The notes below the pieces were generated by a model. That model was not told where the DNA came from and did not search any database. It saw only the letters and a program-made list of their open reading frames with translations. From assembly GCF_019837165.1 (NCBI RefSeq), contig NZ_JAGYHC010000001.1, positions 3,348,001 through 3,412,000 of the forward strand: a stretch of 64,000 nt of DNA. Reading direction: 5' to 3'. The translations under genes and the position numbers were made by a program. Below are positions 63,556 to 64,000 of this stretch, one piece after another. The stretch comes from Virgibacillus sp. NKC19-3 (GTDB lineage Bacteria; Bacillota; Bacilli; Bacillales; Amphibacillaceae). Position 1 is the stretch's first letter. The number at the start of each line of letters is the position of its first letter.

Positions 63556-64000
63556 GCAATGTTACCTCCTCCATTTCCTTATATAGCCAACATTTCACCG
63601 AATTTGTTCTGTCAAAATGAAACATAGGGGGTTCACTAGTTTTACATTCACTTGTTGCAAATTCACATCTAGGATGAAAAGAACATCCTTTTGGTAATTT
63701 GTCAGGTGGTGGAACAGCTCCTTTTATCGACTCTAATTTATCCGTGATCTTATTAATATTAGGAGTACTGTTTAAAAGACCTTTTGTATAAGGGTGTTTT
63801 GGACTATTAAATACTGAATATACATCTCCTTCTTCTACAATCTTTCCTGCGTACATAACTAAAACACGATCTGCTATTGTCGCTACAACTCCAATGTCAT
63901 GTGTGATCATAAGTATTGCAGTATTATTTTCCCTTATTAAATCTTTCATCAATCTTAGTATTTGAGCTTGTATTGTTACATCTAAAGCTGTTGTAGGTTC
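63548..64000 (-). CDS. Oligopeptide/dipeptide ABC transporter ATPase (OppD/DppD type), 5' end outside window
   Basis: C-terminal 150 residues of the partner ATPase. The frame is open through the window end, beginning with EPTTALDVTIQAQILRL (Walker B/D-loop region), then MITHDIGVVATIADRVLVMY, the His switch, and the CSFHPRCEFATSEC cysteine motif. The start, Walker A and signature motif lie beyond 64000. The membrane and binding-protein genes of the transporter should lie further upstream. Confidence 0.92.
   Translation of the reverse strand, partial: EPTTALDVTIQAQILRLMKDLIRENNTAILMITHDIGVVATIADRVLVMYAGKIVEEGDVYSVFNSPKHPYTKGLLNSTPNINKITDKLESIKGAVPPPDKLPKGCSFHPRCEFATSECKTSEPPMFHFDRTNSVKCWLYKEMEEVTLHE

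Noticed and set aside
1-64000. CRISPR arrays, tRNA, rRNA, riboswitches and T-boxes
   Set aside because: Scanned by eye for direct-repeat arrays, cloverleaf-like and conserved leader patterns; none was convincing.

Overview
The window looks like chromosomal DNA of a low-GC, endospore-former-type Firmicute of the family Bacillaceae, probably a halotolerant genus close to Oceanobacillus, Virgibacillus or Lentibacillus. The reasons are AT-rich DNA, strong AGGAGG-type ribosome binding sites, use of TTG and GTG starts, CcpA-like cre sites, and protein families typical of that group. No rRNA, tRNA or CRISPR was seen. Most genes lie on the minus strand in metabolic operons, separated by decayed insertion sequences.

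Layout. 0-6.9 kb: a D-2-hydroxyacid dehydrogenase cut by the window edge; a minus-strand unit holding a two-gene equivalent of the plant Tm-1 protein (UPF0261 plus a PEP-hydrolase-like TIM barrel), a metallophosphoesterase, and a second TIM barrel fused to an AraC-type DNA-binding domain; then small proteins. 7.5-17.6 kb: a catabolic operon (thiolase, two-subunit CoA transferase, AhpD-like proteins, alpha/beta hydrolase, cyclase, zinc alcohol dehydrogenase, AtoE transporter, 3-hydroxyacyl-CoA dehydrogenase) facing a divergent IclR regulator; two of its genes are broken. 17.7-20 kb: IS66 and IS4/IS1634-like remnants around an XRE regulator with a striking paired operator. 20-24.3 kb: a nucleoside-type operon (PfkB kinase, NCS1 permease, ADP-ribosylglycohydrolase) with a GntR regulator, laid out like E. 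coli yegTUVW. 24.3-27.5 kb: decayed toxin-antitoxin genes and IS scraps. 27.5-29.3 kb: two divergent mechanosensitive channel genes. 29.6-40.4 kb: an acidic secreted protein and a galactosamine/N-acetylgalactosamine operon (agaS, ascorbate-type PTS IIA/IIB/IIC, SIS protein, nagA, tagatose-6-phosphate kinase, tagatose-bisphosphate aldolase) with its GntR regulator and a nanE relic. 41.4-52.7 kb: a roughly 10-kb operon of glycerate kinase, DUF3311 protein, sodium:solute symporter, acyl-CoA ligase, CoA transferase, SDR, thiolase and 3-hydroxyacyl-CoA dehydrogenase, with a CdaR regulator next to it. 53-60.7 kb: a frameshifted D-aminopeptidase, an EcoRII-like restriction-modification system with Vsr, duplicated fragments, and a decayed sigma factor. 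61.2-64 kb: an amine oxidase and the ATPase pair of an oligopeptide ABC transporter, cut by the window end.

How the genes work together: three independent acyl-CoA or amino-sugar routes end in acetyl-CoA or triose phosphates, each with its own importer and local regulator. The window also shows heavy decay. At least seven genes carry frameshifts or stops, and parts of at least five IS families remain. Starts were chosen from visible ribosome binding sites. All function calls come from recognising protein families by eye, without database searches.
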